In this document: positions 8,081-15,941 of the stretch, one piece after another
Layout of the letters: each line of letters starts with the position of its first letter
Position numbering within the stretch: the first letter of the stretch is position 1
Source of the DNA: an uncultured Prevotella sp.
GTDB taxonomy: Bacteria; Bacteroidota; Bacteroidia; Bacteroidales; Bacteroidaceae
Length of the DNA: 35,686 nt
Direction: 5' to 3'
Assembly: GCA_937898715.1 (NCBI GenBank)
Contig: CALEKA010000017.1
Span: forward strand, 1-35,686
Notes under the pieces: generated by a model
What the model was told of the DNA's origin: nothing
Database searches by the model: none
The model's input: the letters and a program-made list of their open reading frames with translations, nothing else
Made by a program: the position numbers and the translations under genes

Positions 8081-8965
8081 TTAGAAATTCTTTACAAAGT
8101 CTTGGATAGCTTCAGTTGTCTCTGTGCGTGCAGGAACAAGGGGCAGACGAAGTATGTTACGCGCCTTGCCTTGTACTGCCAATAATGACTTGATACCAGC
8201 GGGATTGCCATCTGCTGAGAGCAGCTTGTAAGCTTGACTGAATGAGCGATGAATCTTCAGAGCTTCGGTATAATCGCCTTGTAATGCTTTGTGAGTCATT
8301 TCACCAAACTCTTTCGGATAGGCATTACCTACAACGGAGATTACGCCTTGAGCACCAATGGTGAGCAACTCAAAAGTGATGGAATCGTCGCCACTCAATA
8401 CTTCAAAGCCTTCGGGTGCGTTCTTTACGATATCTTCAATTTGTTCAATCTTGCCTGAAGCTTCCTTGATAGCAATTACGTTGTCGCAAGCCTGAGCAAT
8501 ACGCAGGGTCGTATTTGCTTCTATATTTACTCCCGTACGTCCTGGAACGTTATATAATACGACAGGAACGGGACTTTTGCTTGCAACTGCGGTGAAATGT
8601 TGGTAGAGTCCTTCCTGCGAGGGCTTGTTGTAGAAAGGAGCGACAATCAGAACGCCCTCGAAGCCTGTAAGGTCGGTGTTCTGCAAATAGTCAATTACAT
8701 TGGCTGTGCAGTTGCCACCGGCTCCGAGCAAGAGGGGCAGACGGCCATGATTAGTCTGGATGACACAATCCATCACCTTGCGCTTTTCCTCAGCAGAAAG
8801 GCAGGGCGTTTCAGCGGTTGTACCCAACACGCAGATAAAGTCAACGCCATTATCAATTTGATCCTCAACGAGTGCGCTGAGTTGGTCAAAGTCTATGCTT
8901 CCGTCCTCTTTAAAGGGAGTAACTAACGCTATGCCAAGTCCTTTGAATGGATTCACTCTTTTCAT
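8081..8965 (-). CDS. dapA: 4-hydroxy-tetrahydrodipicolinate synthase
   Basis: Condenses pyruvate with aspartate semialdehyde in the diaminopimelate/lysine route, supplying lysine and peptidoglycan precursor. The 294-residue length fits the family. The TIM-barrel motifs are clear: GTTAETP (48-54, active-site Thr pair), YNVPGRTG with catalytic Tyr138, and the Schiff-base Lys167 in AIKEASG. The ATG at 8965 gives the standard N-terminus (FKGLGIALVTPF). It is cytoplasmic, and works as a tetramer in relatives. A good Bacteroidetes promoter lies about 75 bases upstream (9041-9071), so transcription starts there; no riboswitch was seen. Confidence 0.97.
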   Translation of the reverse strand: MKRVNPFKGLGIALVTPFKEDGSIDFDQLSALVEDQIDNGVDFICVLGTTAETPCLSAEEKRKVMDCVIQTNHGRLPLLLGAGGNCTANVIDYLQNTDLTGFEGVLIVAPFYNKPSQEGLYQHFTAVASKSPVPVVLYNVPGRTGVNIEANTTLRIAQACDNVIAIKEASGKIEQIEDIVKNAPEGFEVLSGDDSITFELLTIGAQGVISVVGNAYPKEFGEMTHKALQGDYTEALKIHRSFSQAYKLLSADGNPAGIKSLLAVQGKARNILRLPLVPARTETTEAIQDFVKNF

Positions 8966-9040
8966 TTGTCAGAAATGTTGTATGTTATGTGTACGAAGGA
9001 TTCGCCACGCCGTATGGCTGTACGCGGACTTACCTCTGTG

Positions 9041-9071
9041 CAAAGGTAATGCAAATCGCACGCTATGCAAA
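9041..9071 (-). promoter_or_regulatory. Promoter of dapA
   Basis: Read on the minus strand, a TTTG box (9071-9068) is followed after 19 bases by TACCTTTG (9048-9041). This matches the Bacteroidetes primary sigma consensus (TTTG, 19-21 bases, TAnnTTTG). Predicted start of transcription is near 9035, giving a leader of about 70 bases to dapA. Confidence 0.8.
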
Positions 9072-9183
9072 GGAATTGTGTAAAATTCTTACATTTTGAT
9101 TAAGAATTTGCTCTCTTCTGCATAAGAATGCACTCTGATAATAGTATATGTAACCCTAAAAATGGTTTTTACTGCCTTTTTTT

Positions 9184-9214
9184 ATTGACAACTGCCGCCG
9201 ATATTGTAACTTTG
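9184..9214 (+). promoter_or_regulatory. Promoter of the PorE-like gene
   Basis: ATTG (9184-9187) is followed after 19 bases by TAACTTTG (9207-9214), a full match to the TAnnTTTG box. Predicted start of transcription is near 9220. The leader of about 225 bases to the ATG at 9448 contains the 73-bp repeat, which could fold or regulate. Confidence 0.7.
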
Positions 9215-9237
9215 CGGTGCGAGCCGCCTCTCTTATA

Positions 9238-9268
9238 CAAAGATAGTGCAAATCGAGCGCAATGCAAA
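9238..9268 (-). promoter_or_regulatory. Second promoter-like element facing dapA
   Basis: On the minus strand TTTG (9268-9265) is followed after 19 bases by TATCTTTG (9245-9238). The layout and even much of the spacer (GCAAATCGAGCGC against GCAAATCGCACGC) match the dapA promoter at 9041-9071, so the two look like duplicates. It overlaps the start of the repeat zone. Whether it is active is unknown. Confidence 0.6.
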
Positions 9269-9393
9269 GTTAAAATGGAACATTTTCACTTTCATTGCCG
9301 AGATGCCGCCTATCTTATTTAAAGATAATGCAAGGCGAGAGCAGAAAGTCAAGCTTGCTTGAACTTTATGCCGAGCCGCAGCTTATCTTATAC
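9239..9393. repeat. 73-bp dispersed repeat (form A), one good and one degenerate unit
   Basis: The unit at 9321-9393 runs AAAGATAATGCAAGGCGAGAG ... then the TCAAGCTTGCTTGAA core, GCCGAGCCGCAGC and TTATCTTATAC; it is 73 bases, the same as the units at 13223-13368. The preceding 9239-9320 (82 bases) is a diverged relative. The stretch from 8966 to 9447 holds only promoters and these repeats; I see no gene in it. Confidence 0.8.
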
Positions 9394-9447
9394 AATAAAA
9401 GAAAATATACGCGGTTAATATAAGGGTAATCCAATCGCAGAAACACT

Positions 9448-11511
9448 ATGTCGAAACAATCATTGACAACATACACCTTGAGCATCGGACTTATTACGCT
9501 GTTATGCATGTCCCTATTTTCGTGTGGAAGTGCAGAGAAGTCCGTGAAGCGTGGAGATGCTGCTTTGGCCCTGGGCGAATATGCCGAGGCGGCGGGGCAG
9601 TATAAGAAAGCGTATGGGCAAACGTCTCCGAAGGACAAGGCAGCACGTGGACGAATAGCTTACAAGATGGGCGATGCTTATCGTCGATATGGGAATATAG
9701 CACGTGCTACGGGATCCTTTCAGAATGCGGTAAGATATCATTATACGGATACGCTCACTTATCTAATGCTTGGGCATATGCTCCGTCAGCAAGGCAATTA
9801 TAAAGGAGCAGAGGAGGCTTACCGTAAGTATTTAGAGCAGGATCCCAGCAGTGAAGAAGCCGATCGAGGTATAGACTATTGCCTGACCGCTCCTTCGGAA
9901 AAGCAGAAAGGATCGGTCTATACGGTCAAGATAGCTTCGCTCTTCAATGGTTCACGCTCGGACTATAGCCCTGCTTATATGGGAATAGAAGCACAGCAGC
10001 TATACTTTACTTCTACTCGTGCTCAGTCAAAAGGTGATGTGAGCGACATTACAGCCATGAAGAATGGTGATTTGTACTTCTCAAAAAAGGACGAACGAGG
10101 TAAGTGGAAAGTCGTGGAAGCCGTCGAGGGTGACCTTAATACAGAATATGATGAAGGAGCTTGCTCTTTCTCTCAAGACGGAAAGACGATGTACTTCACA
10201 GTATGTCGTACAGATCCTTCTTACCCGCGCATGGCAGAGATTTGGAGTTCACAACGCACGGACGCTAAATGGTCGAAACCTACACAACTGAAGGTTTCGG
10301 GCGATACGCTATCATCGTATGCACATCCTGCAGCATCGCCAGATGGGAAATGGCTCTATTTTACGTCGGATATGCCTGGAGGACAAGGTGGCTTAGACTT
10401 GTGGCGTGTAGAGCTGGGCGGAAAACATGGTATGGGCAGAATGGAGAACTTAGGTCCTTCAATCAATACCTCGGGCAATGAATGCTTCCCCGCTTTCCGC
10501 CCCAATGGTGATTTGTACTTTTCAAGTGATGCTCATGCCAATAATATGGGTGGACTCGACCTATATATGGCTCATGAAGATACAGTGAAGCATACATGGG
10601 AGGTAAAGCACCTGCCAGCTCCTATGAATTCGAATGGAGATGATTTTGGTATCACTTTCGAAGGACTCCATAATAGAGGTTTTTTCTCGTCCAATCGTTC
10701 TACGGGTGGACGTGGATGGGATAAAATCTACGAATTCTCTTACCCCGAAGTCCTTCAGACGGTGAAAGGATGGGTGTACGAGCAAGATGGATATGAACTA
10801 CCGCGTGCAGAAGTATACATGGTTGGTAGTGACGGAACGAACGAAAAGATAGGTGTACTCTCCGATGGCTCGTTTGAAAAGCCTTTGAAACCTGGTGTGA
10901 ACTATTTATTCTTGGCTACTTGCCAAGGTTATCTGAATATACGTAATGAGTTGACTGCCGATTCTGCTGAAGTAGAGAAACAGCATGTACTGCAGTTCCC
11001 ACTACCGAGTATCAACTCTCCTGTATTGGTGCGCAACGTGTTTTATGAGTTTGATAAAGCTACACTTACTGATAATTCGCGTGCAGCTCTTGACCGTTTG
11101 ACCAAAATGCTAAAGGAAAATCCGAATGTGACGATAGAACTTTCAGCACATTGTGACTATCGTGGAGATGATGCTTACAATTTGCGACTTTCACAGCGAC
11201 GCGCTGAAAGTGTGGTGAAATATCTTACGGAGCATGGCATTGCCGCAGACAGACTGACAGCTCGAGGCTATGGTGAAGAGCGCCCGAAGATAGTCAATAA
11301 GAAATTGCTCGAAAGCTATCCTTTCCTTCATGAAGGCGATACACTGACAGTGGCTTACATCCTCAAGCTCCCGACAGATCAACAAGAAATCTGCAATGCG
11401 CTAAATCGTCGTACGGAGTTCCGTGTATTGCGTACAACCTATGGATTGTTTGACAAAGATGGTAATTTAAAGCCTGAAGCTTTGCGGAAGCAAGACGATG
11501 ATAATAATTAA
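9448..11511 (+). CDS. PorE-like outer-membrane lipoprotein: TPR, PD40 propeller, CRD, OmpA domain
   Basis: A 687-residue lipoprotein (lipobox LFSC, Cys26). Domain order is TPR repeats (about 35-140), a PD40/WD40-like beta-propeller (about 165-425, with repeated QQLYFTSTR, GKTMYFTV, GKWLYFTSDMPGG, GDLYFSSD strands), a carboxypeptidase-regulatory-like domain (about 430-510, VKGWVYEQDGYELPRAEVY in part) and an OmpA-type peptidoglycan-binding domain (about 528-640, with the anchor residues in HCDYRGDDAYNLRLSQRRA). That architecture and length match PorE of the type IX secretion system in Porphyromonas gingivalis, where it ties the trans-envelope complex to peptidoglycan. Similar proteins occur in species without the full system, so the T9SS role is an inference. 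The next gene starts 34 bases on and may be cotranscribed. Confidence 0.85.
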   Translation: MSKQSLTTYTLSIGLITLLCMSLFSCGSAEKSVKRGDAALALGEYAEAAGQYKKAYGQTSPKDKAARGRIAYKMGDAYRRYGNIARATGSFQNAVRYHYTDTLTYLMLGHMLRQQGNYKGAEEAYRKYLEQDPSSEEADRGIDYCLTAPSEKQKGSVYTVKIASLFNGSRSDYSPAYMGIEAQQLYFTSTRAQSKGDVSDITAMKNGDLYFSKKDERGKWKVVEAVEGDLNTEYDEGACSFSQDGKTMYFTVCRTDPSYPRMAEIWSSQRTDAKWSKPTQLKVSGDTLSSYAHPAASPDGKWLYFTSDMPGGQGGLDLWRVELGGKHGMGRMENLGPSINTSGNECFPAFRPNGDLYFSSDAHANNMGGLDLYMAHEDTVKHTWEVKHLPAPMNSNGDDFGITFEGLHNRGFFSSNRSTGGRGWDKIYEFSYPEVLQTVKGWVYEQDGYELPRAEVYMVGSDGTNEKIGVLSDGSFEKPLKPGVNYLFLATCQGYLNIRNELTADSAEVEKQHVLQFPLPSINSPVLVRNVFYEFDKATLTDNSRAALDRLTKMLKENPNVTIELSAHCDYRGDDAYNLRLSQRRAESVVKYLTEHGIAADRLTARGYGEERPKIVNKKLLESYPFLHEGDTLTVAYILKLPTDQQEICNALNRRTEFRVLRTTYGLFDKDGNLKPEALRKQDDDNN

Positions 11512-11545
11512 CGAAAACATAATATCAACTCTCTATCAATAAATT

Positions 11546-12292
11546 ATGCTGATAACGAATTTCTTAAATGCTTTTGGTCGTTACCTCATGCTGATGGGAC
11601 GCACTTTTTCTCGTCCGGAACGTATGAGAATGTTCTTAAAGCAATATGTGAAGGAAATGGTACAATTGGGCGTCGACTCTATCGGTATCGTACTGCTCAT
11701 ATCATTCTTTATAGGTGCAGTAATCTGTATTCAGATCAAACTGAATATCCAAAGTCCGTGGATGCCTCTTTGGGTGTCAGGTTATGTTACGCGTGAAATC
11801 ATGCTGTTGGAGTTTTCGTCAAGCATCATGTGTCTGATCCTTTCAGGAAAAGTAGGCTCTAATATTGCATCAGAATTGGGCACAATGCGCACTACTCAAC
11901 AGATTGATGCGCTTGAAATCATGGGTGTAAACCCAGCTTCTTTCTTGATCTTACCTAAGATTGCAGGGCTGATTACCATCATGCCTCTGCTCGTTATCTT
12001 CAGTACGTTTAGTGGTATCATAGGTGCTTATGCAACGGCTTATATCGGCCATATCATCACTCCTTCCGATCTTACAGCCGGTCTTCAGCATTCTTTTACA
12101 CAGTGGTTCTTTTGGATGGGTGTTATCAAGTCGCTCTTCTTCGCTTTTATCATTTCGAGCGTATCGTCATTCTATGGCTATAATGTAGAGGGCGGAAGTA
12201 TTGAAGTGGGTAAGGCAAGTACCAATGCAGTGGTATCATGCTCTATGTTAATTCTTTTCTCTGATTTATTCCTTACGCAATTACTCTCATGA
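11546..12292 (+). CDS. mlaE: MlaE-type ABC transporter permease
   Basis: A 248-residue inner-membrane permease of the MlaE/YrbE family, which moves phospholipids between inner and outer membranes. About five to six hydrophobic segments are seen. The family motif ELGTMRTTQQIDALEIMGVNP (first 20: ELGTMRTTQQIDALEIMGVN, about 110-130) is clear. It overlaps the ATPase gene by 4 bases (ATGA), as usual for this pair. No MCE-domain (MlaD) gene follows, so the substrate-binding part must be encoded elsewhere. Confidence 0.93.
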   Translation: MLITNFLNAFGRYLMLMGRTFSRPERMRMFLKQYVKEMVQLGVDSIGIVLLISFFIGAVICIQIKLNIQSPWMPLWVSGYVTREIMLLEFSSSIMCLILSGKVGSNIASELGTMRTTQQIDALEIMGVNPASFLILPKIAGLITIMPLLVIFSTFSGIIGAYATAYIGHIITPSDLTAGLQHSFTQWFFWMGVIKSLFFAFIISSVSSFYGYNVEGGSIEVGKASTNAVVSCSMLILFSDLFLTQLLS

Positions 12293-13065
12293 TAGAAATC
12301 AAGAATCTACATAAGTCGTTTGACGACAAAGAAGTACTAAAAGGTATTTCCTCTAAGTTTGATAGCGGAAAGACCAATCTAATCATTGGCCAAAGTGGTT
12401 CCGGTAAGACAGTGTTGCTCAAAAATATTGTGGGACTTTTTGAACCTACGGAGGGAGATGTCTTATATGACGGACGCAGTTTTATGGAAATGAGCAAAAA
12501 AGAGCGTGCGCTACTTCGCAGAGAAATGGGCATGATCTTTCAAAATGCAGCGTTGTTCGATTCTCTCTCGGTCTTAGAAAACGTGATGTTCCCGCTTGAT
12601 ATGTTCTCCAATGATAGCTATAAGGAACGAGTGAGGAGGGCACAGTTCTGCTTAGACCGTGTCAATCTGTCGGATGCATCGGCAAAATATCCTGGCGAAA
12701 TATCTGGTGGTATGCAAAAGCGTGTGGCTATAGCGCGTGCAATTGCCTTGAATCCTAAATACCTTTTCTGTGATGAGCCAAACTCAGGATTGGATCCCAA
12801 AACGTCGTTGGTAATCGATGAGTTGATTCATGACATCACTCGTGAGTATGGTACTACTACGATTATCAATACACACGATATGAATTCTGTGATGGGTATA
12901 GGTGAACATATTCTCTTTATCTATCAAGGCAAAAAGGCTTGGGAAGGAACAAAGGACGATGTGATGTCGTCTGATAATGAATTGCTTAACAACTTTATTT
13001 TTGCTTCAGACCTTTTCAGAAAGGTAAAGGAAGTGGAGCAGCTTGAAGAAAAAGCAAAAGAGTAG
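12289..13065 (+). CDS. mlaF: MlaF-type ABC transporter ATP-binding protein
   Basis: The 258-residue ATPase partner of the MlaE permease. Walker A is GQSGSGKT (about 34-41), the Q-loop is MIFQNAALFDSLSV, the signature is SGGMQKR, Walker B is YLFCDEPNSGLDP, and the switch His is in NTHDM. The MIFQNAALFDS segment is typical of the MlaF class. It would power retrograde or anterograde phospholipid transport at the inner membrane. Its start overlaps the MlaE stop, giving coupled translation. A strong hairpin at 13110-13159 follows. Confidence 0.95.
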   Translation: MIEIKNLHKSFDDKEVLKGISSKFDSGKTNLIIGQSGSGKTVLLKNIVGLFEPTEGDVLYDGRSFMEMSKKERALLRREMGMIFQNAALFDSLSVLENVMFPLDMFSNDSYKERVRRAQFCLDRVNLSDASAKYPGEISGGMQKRVAIARAIALNPKYLFCDEPNSGLDPKTSLVIDELIHDITREYGTTTIINTHDMNSVMGIGEHILFIYQGKKAWEGTKDDVMSSDNELLNNFIFASDLFRKVKEVEQLEEKAKE

Positions 13066-13109
13066 GAGAGTGTGTTACTTCTGCATTAGCTCTCAAGCGG
13101 AAATATAAA

Positions 13110-13159
13110 AGCGGCATCGCCTTGCAGGAGCAAAATCTCTCGTGCAAAGCGATGCCGCT
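13110..13159 (+). terminator. Strong hairpin after mlaF
   Basis: AGCGGCATCGC (13110-13120) pairs perfectly with GCGATGCCGCT (13149-13159); pairing continues inward (TTGCA / TGCAA) after one mismatch, making a 17-step stem with a 16-base loop. TATAAT follows rather than a T run. It probably ends the porE-mlaEF transcript. Confidence 0.65.
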
Positions 13160-13221
13160 GTATAATATAGAGTGTGATATAGTTCCAATTGTAAGAACTC
13201 TGCCATGGCGAGTATTTAGAG

Positions 13222-13382
13222 CAAAGATAATGCAAGGTGAGAGCAGAACATCAAGCTTGCTTGAATGTTATGCCGAGCCGCAGCTTATCTTCTATAAAGA
13301 TAATGCAAGGCGAGAGCGGAACATCAAGTTTACTTGAATGTTATGCCGAGCCGCAGCTTATCTTCTACAAAGATAATCTCAA
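13222..13382. repeat. 73-bp tandem repeat (form A), two full units plus a partial third
   Basis: Units start at 13223, 13296 and 13369 (AAAGATAAT), an exact 73-base period; the third breaks off after about 12 bases. Each holds AAAGATAATGCAAGG, the core CATCAAGCTTGCTTGAATG (second copy with two changes), GCCGAGCCGCAGC and TTATCTTCTA. Read on the minus strand the units present TATCTTTG or TATCTTTA, a promoter-like box. Open frames across it are repeat-borne and not genes. No gene was seen between 13066 and 13417. Confidence 0.9.
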
Positions 13383-13417
13383 AGTTATGCTTCATTTTGC
13401 CGATGGCAGGTGCTCGA

Positions 13418-13951
13418 TTATTCCGCACTTAGTACGGTAAACTTACGATCTGCGTTGACCTTATATTTATAATAGTAACCTCCTACGTATTGATAGGAGA
13501 CTTTACCCATATTGTCAGTCCAATATTGTGAGAAATAACTTCCGTACTTTTTCTGCCAAGAGACTGCATTATTGCCAGATCCTTCGTATTCTGCGGCGAG
13601 ACTTATCGTGTAGGTGCCAGGTTCGTTGATGATAAGTGTATCTGTAGGATTGGTGTTTTCTGTATTGCCTATGAACCCATTGCTTCCTTGATGGTATTCA
13701 GCTACAGACTCCTCGTTGAGTTTCCATTTATAGGTGCCGCGTAACAGATTCTTGCCTACTGATTGATGTTCCATCGTTACTACGAACTTCTCTCCAGTAT
13801 GGATGCGACTGCTTCCACTAAGCGTTTTGATGGTCATGTCGCTAAACATAGGAGGCTCAATGCTGTATTTCTCATTGTTATTGTCTTCGCTGCATGAGGC
13901 CGTTACCAATACAACTGAGGCAAGAATGAGTAAGTTTTGAAAAGTCTTCAT
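13418..13951 (-). CDS. Small lipoprotein of unknown function
   Basis: A 177-residue lipoprotein from the ATG at 13951 (MKTFQNLLIL), with lipobox VTASC at Cys20 followed by SEDNNN, an acidic stretch typical of exported Bacteroidales lipoproteins. The longer frame from 14002 is not preferred because it would put 17 polar residues before the signal peptide. The mature part looks beta-rich and Ig-like (GTYKWKLNEES, EPGTYTISLAAEYEGSG), resembling PKD-type folds. It is downstream of the TsaC/YrdC gene by 119 bases on the same strand and may be the tail of that operon. Function is not known. Confidence 0.75.
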   Translation of the reverse strand: MKTFQNLLILASVVLVTASCSEDNNNEKYSIEPPMFSDMTIKTLSGSSRIHTGEKFVVTMEHQSVGKNLLRGTYKWKLNEESVAEYHQGSNGFIGNTENTNPTDTLIINEPGTYTISLAAEYEGSGNNAVSWQKKYGSYFSQYWTDNMGKVSYQYVGGYYYKYKVNADRKFTVLSAE

Positions 13952-14070
13952 TATCGTATGTGTGAGTGTAGTTGATATTTGTGGACAGAGCGAATGATAC
14001 AAGTTGAGCGCAGGAAATATGCACTCAGACTACTTAATCGCTACTATTCTCGTATAAAAGATATGCCGAA

Positions 14071-14688
14071 TCAGCGGAGTTCTCCGTTGCCTTGGCGGAT
14101 AATCTCCATTTCGTCATCGCGGCAGTCGACAATAGTTGATTCACCTAAAGTGCCCATTCCGCCATCTACAACGATGTCTACCTGATTACCAAAAGTCTCG
14201 TCTATCAATTCAGGGTCTGTTCGGTAAGCATCGTCATCATATCCATCGGTGGGTAACGACGCTGTCATCATGGGAGCATCAAGCAGTTTAAGTATATCAC
14301 GCACGATGGTTGAGTCGGGCATACGAATACCAATTTCTCCCGACTTTTTTGAACGGAATATCTTGGGAAGTTTGTTCTTCCCTGCCAGAATAAAAGTAAA
14401 CGCTCCAGGCAAATTACGCTTCATTACTTTGTAGACCGGCGTAGATATATGAGCATATTCGCTAATGCTACTCATGTCATAGCATATCACGGAGAGAGGG
14501 TGGGATGCAGGATCGATGCCGCGTATACGACATATTTTTTCTACAGCCCTTTCCTTGAGAGCATGACATCCAAGCGCATAAGCTGTATCTGTGGGATAAA
14601 TGATGACGCCACCATCTTTCAGCACCCTTACTATTTCGTCAATGCGTTCGGGTGGATTGTTTTTAGAATAGAGTTTGATGACTGACAT
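14071..14688 (-). CDS. L-threonylcarbamoyladenylate synthase, YrdC/TsaC type
   Basis: Makes threonylcarbamoyl-AMP from threonine, bicarbonate and ATP, the first step of the t6A37 tRNA modification. At 205 residues it is the short, single-domain type without the Sua5 C-terminal domain. Family marks are IIYPTDTAYALGCHA (about 30-44), the KICRIRG basic loop, LPGAFTFIL and a TASLPTDG segment in place of the more common SAN. It is cytoplasmic. It is in the minus-strand run after maf, with an 89-base gap. Confidence 0.92.
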   Translation of the reverse strand: MSVIKLYSKNNPPERIDEIVRVLKDGGVIIYPTDTAYALGCHALKERAVEKICRIRGIDPASHPLSVICYDMSSISEYAHISTPVYKVMKRNLPGAFTFILAGKNKLPKIFRSKKSGEIGIRMPDSTIVRDILKLLDAPMMTASLPTDGYDDDAYRTDPELIDETFGNQVDIVVDGGMGTLGESTIVDCRDDEMEIIRQGNGELR

Positions 14689-14777
14689 GGCTTTGTATGA
14701 TAATCTGATATGATCAGAGTGAGTTATACATGATGTCTCGTACTATATACGGATAGCTTGAGACTCGCAAGAGACAA

Positions 14778-15362
14778 TCAGAATGTTTTTAATTTCTGAT
14801 AAAGGCGTTGTACGGGCAAACCTACTACATTGAAATAGCTTCCCTTAATCTCTTCTACGGCAACTATGCCAATCCACTCTTGAATGCCATAAGCACCTGC
14901 TTTGTCGAATGGTAGATAATTGTCTACGTAGAAATTGATTTCATCGTCTGTCAATACGGCAAACTTTACCTGACTTGTTACACCAAAGTTTTCTGTACGC
15001 TGGGCTGTAACGATTGTTACACCTGTGATTACTTGGTGTGTTTTGCCTGATAGTTTGTGAAGCATTTCCTTGGCTTGTTCCGCACTTTTGGGCTTACCCA
15101 TTACTTCACCATCCAGGTAAACAATGGTGTCGGCAGTGATGAGAAGCTCATTCTCTGCCATAGAACTACGATATGCCTCGGCTTTATTGCGTGAGATATA
15201 ACGTACAATGTCCTCTCCTCTAAGAGAGTCTGGGAAACTCTCGTCAATGCCAAAAAGCGTTCTAACTTTGAAGTTTACTCCCATGCGTTGGAGAAGTTCC
15301 TTACGCCTTGGAGAGTTGCTGGCTAAGACGATTTGATATTTATTGAGATTGTCGAGCATCAT
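14778..15362 (-). CDS. maf: Maf-family nucleotide pyrophosphatase
   Basis: Hydrolyses non-canonical or excess nucleoside triphosphates (dTTP/UTP and modified bases in characterised YhdE-type members). The 194-residue length is normal. The phosphate-binding start LASNSPRRKELL (about 14-25) and the catalytic TADTIVYLDG (about 96-105) followed by GKPKS are clear. Two neighbouring ATG codons at 15362 and 15359 are equally possible starts. It is the fourth gene of the acyltransferase-DUF2520-kdsC-maf-tsaC run. Confidence 0.95.
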   Translation of the reverse strand: MMLDNLNKYQIVLASNSPRRKELLQRMGVNFKVRTLFGIDESFPDSLRGEDIVRYISRNKAEAYRSSMAENELLITADTIVYLDGEVMGKPKSAEQAKEMLHKLSGKTHQVITGVTIVTAQRTENFGVTSQVKFAVLTDDEINFYVDNYLPFDKAGAYGIQEWIGIVAVEEIKGSYFNVVGLPVQRLYQKLKTF

Positions 15363-15422
15363 AGTGATTATATTTAATAGGGGTGTTAACTTGTAGCTTG
15401 TATTATATATGTGTGGAAGTTT

Positions 15423-15941
15423 TTACCATCCGAAAGCTTCTGCACTACTCATCCATTTGCCTTGAGCGCGAAGCACTTGCTCAACCACATCGCGTGCACA
15501 TCCGTAGCCGCCATTGATAGGGCTCACGTAAGTGGCAATATTTCGAATTTCGGAAGCTGCATCAGCGGGACAACAAGCACAGCCACAACGCTTCATTACT
15601 TCGAAATCGGGGATGTCGTCGCCCATGTAGATTACTTCTTCATCTTTCAAGCCCAACTCCTTTAGCCATGCTTCGTATTGGTGGATCTTGACTGCAACGC
15701 TCAAGAAGACGTTTTGAATGCCGAGCCCTTCATAGCGTCGTCTGACAGCTTCGCTCTTGCCTCCAGTAATGATGGCCAATTGCAGTCCGCTTTTCACTGC
15801 ATGTTGTAGTGCATATCCATCCTTGATGTTGGCTGTACGGCAAGGCTGCCCGCCTTCCATTAGTACTACATTGTTTGTACTGAGCACACCATCTACGTCA
15901 AAGGCTATGGCTTTTATTTTGCTTAAATCGTAATTTATCAT
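15423..15941 (-). CDS. kdsC: 3-deoxy-D-manno-octulosonate 8-phosphate phosphatase
   Basis: Removes the phosphate from Kdo 8-phosphate, giving Kdo for the lipopolysaccharide core. It is a cap-less HAD-fold enzyme of 172 residues, the usual KdsC size, active as a tetramer in relatives. The nucleophile motif is FDVDGVLS (Asp15, Asp17), motif II is AIITGGKS, and the Mg-binding motif is YMGDDIPD. An alternative is a related HAD hydrolase, but length and the lipid-A-linked neighbour favour KdsC. Its start overlaps the upstream DUF2520 stop by 4 bases. Confidence 0.92.
   Translation of the reverse strand: MINYDLSKIKAIAFDVDGVLSTNNVVLMEGGQPCRTANIKDGYALQHAVKSGLQLAIITGGKSEAVRRRYEGLGIQNVFLSVAVKIHQYEAWLKELGLKDEEVIYMGDDIPDFEVMKRCGCACCPADAASEIRNIATYVSPINGGYGCARDVVEQVLRAQGKWMSSAEAFGW

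Noticed and set aside
8895..9322. Small plus-strand open frames (62-64 residues) between dapA and the PorE-like gene
   Set aside because: They overlap promoters and repeats; the peptides are low-complexity and unlike proteins.
13122..13440. Open frames with a repeated LLECYAEPQLIFYKDN phrase
   Set aside because: The repetition is the 73-bp DNA repeat read in different frames; there is no start context and no known domain.
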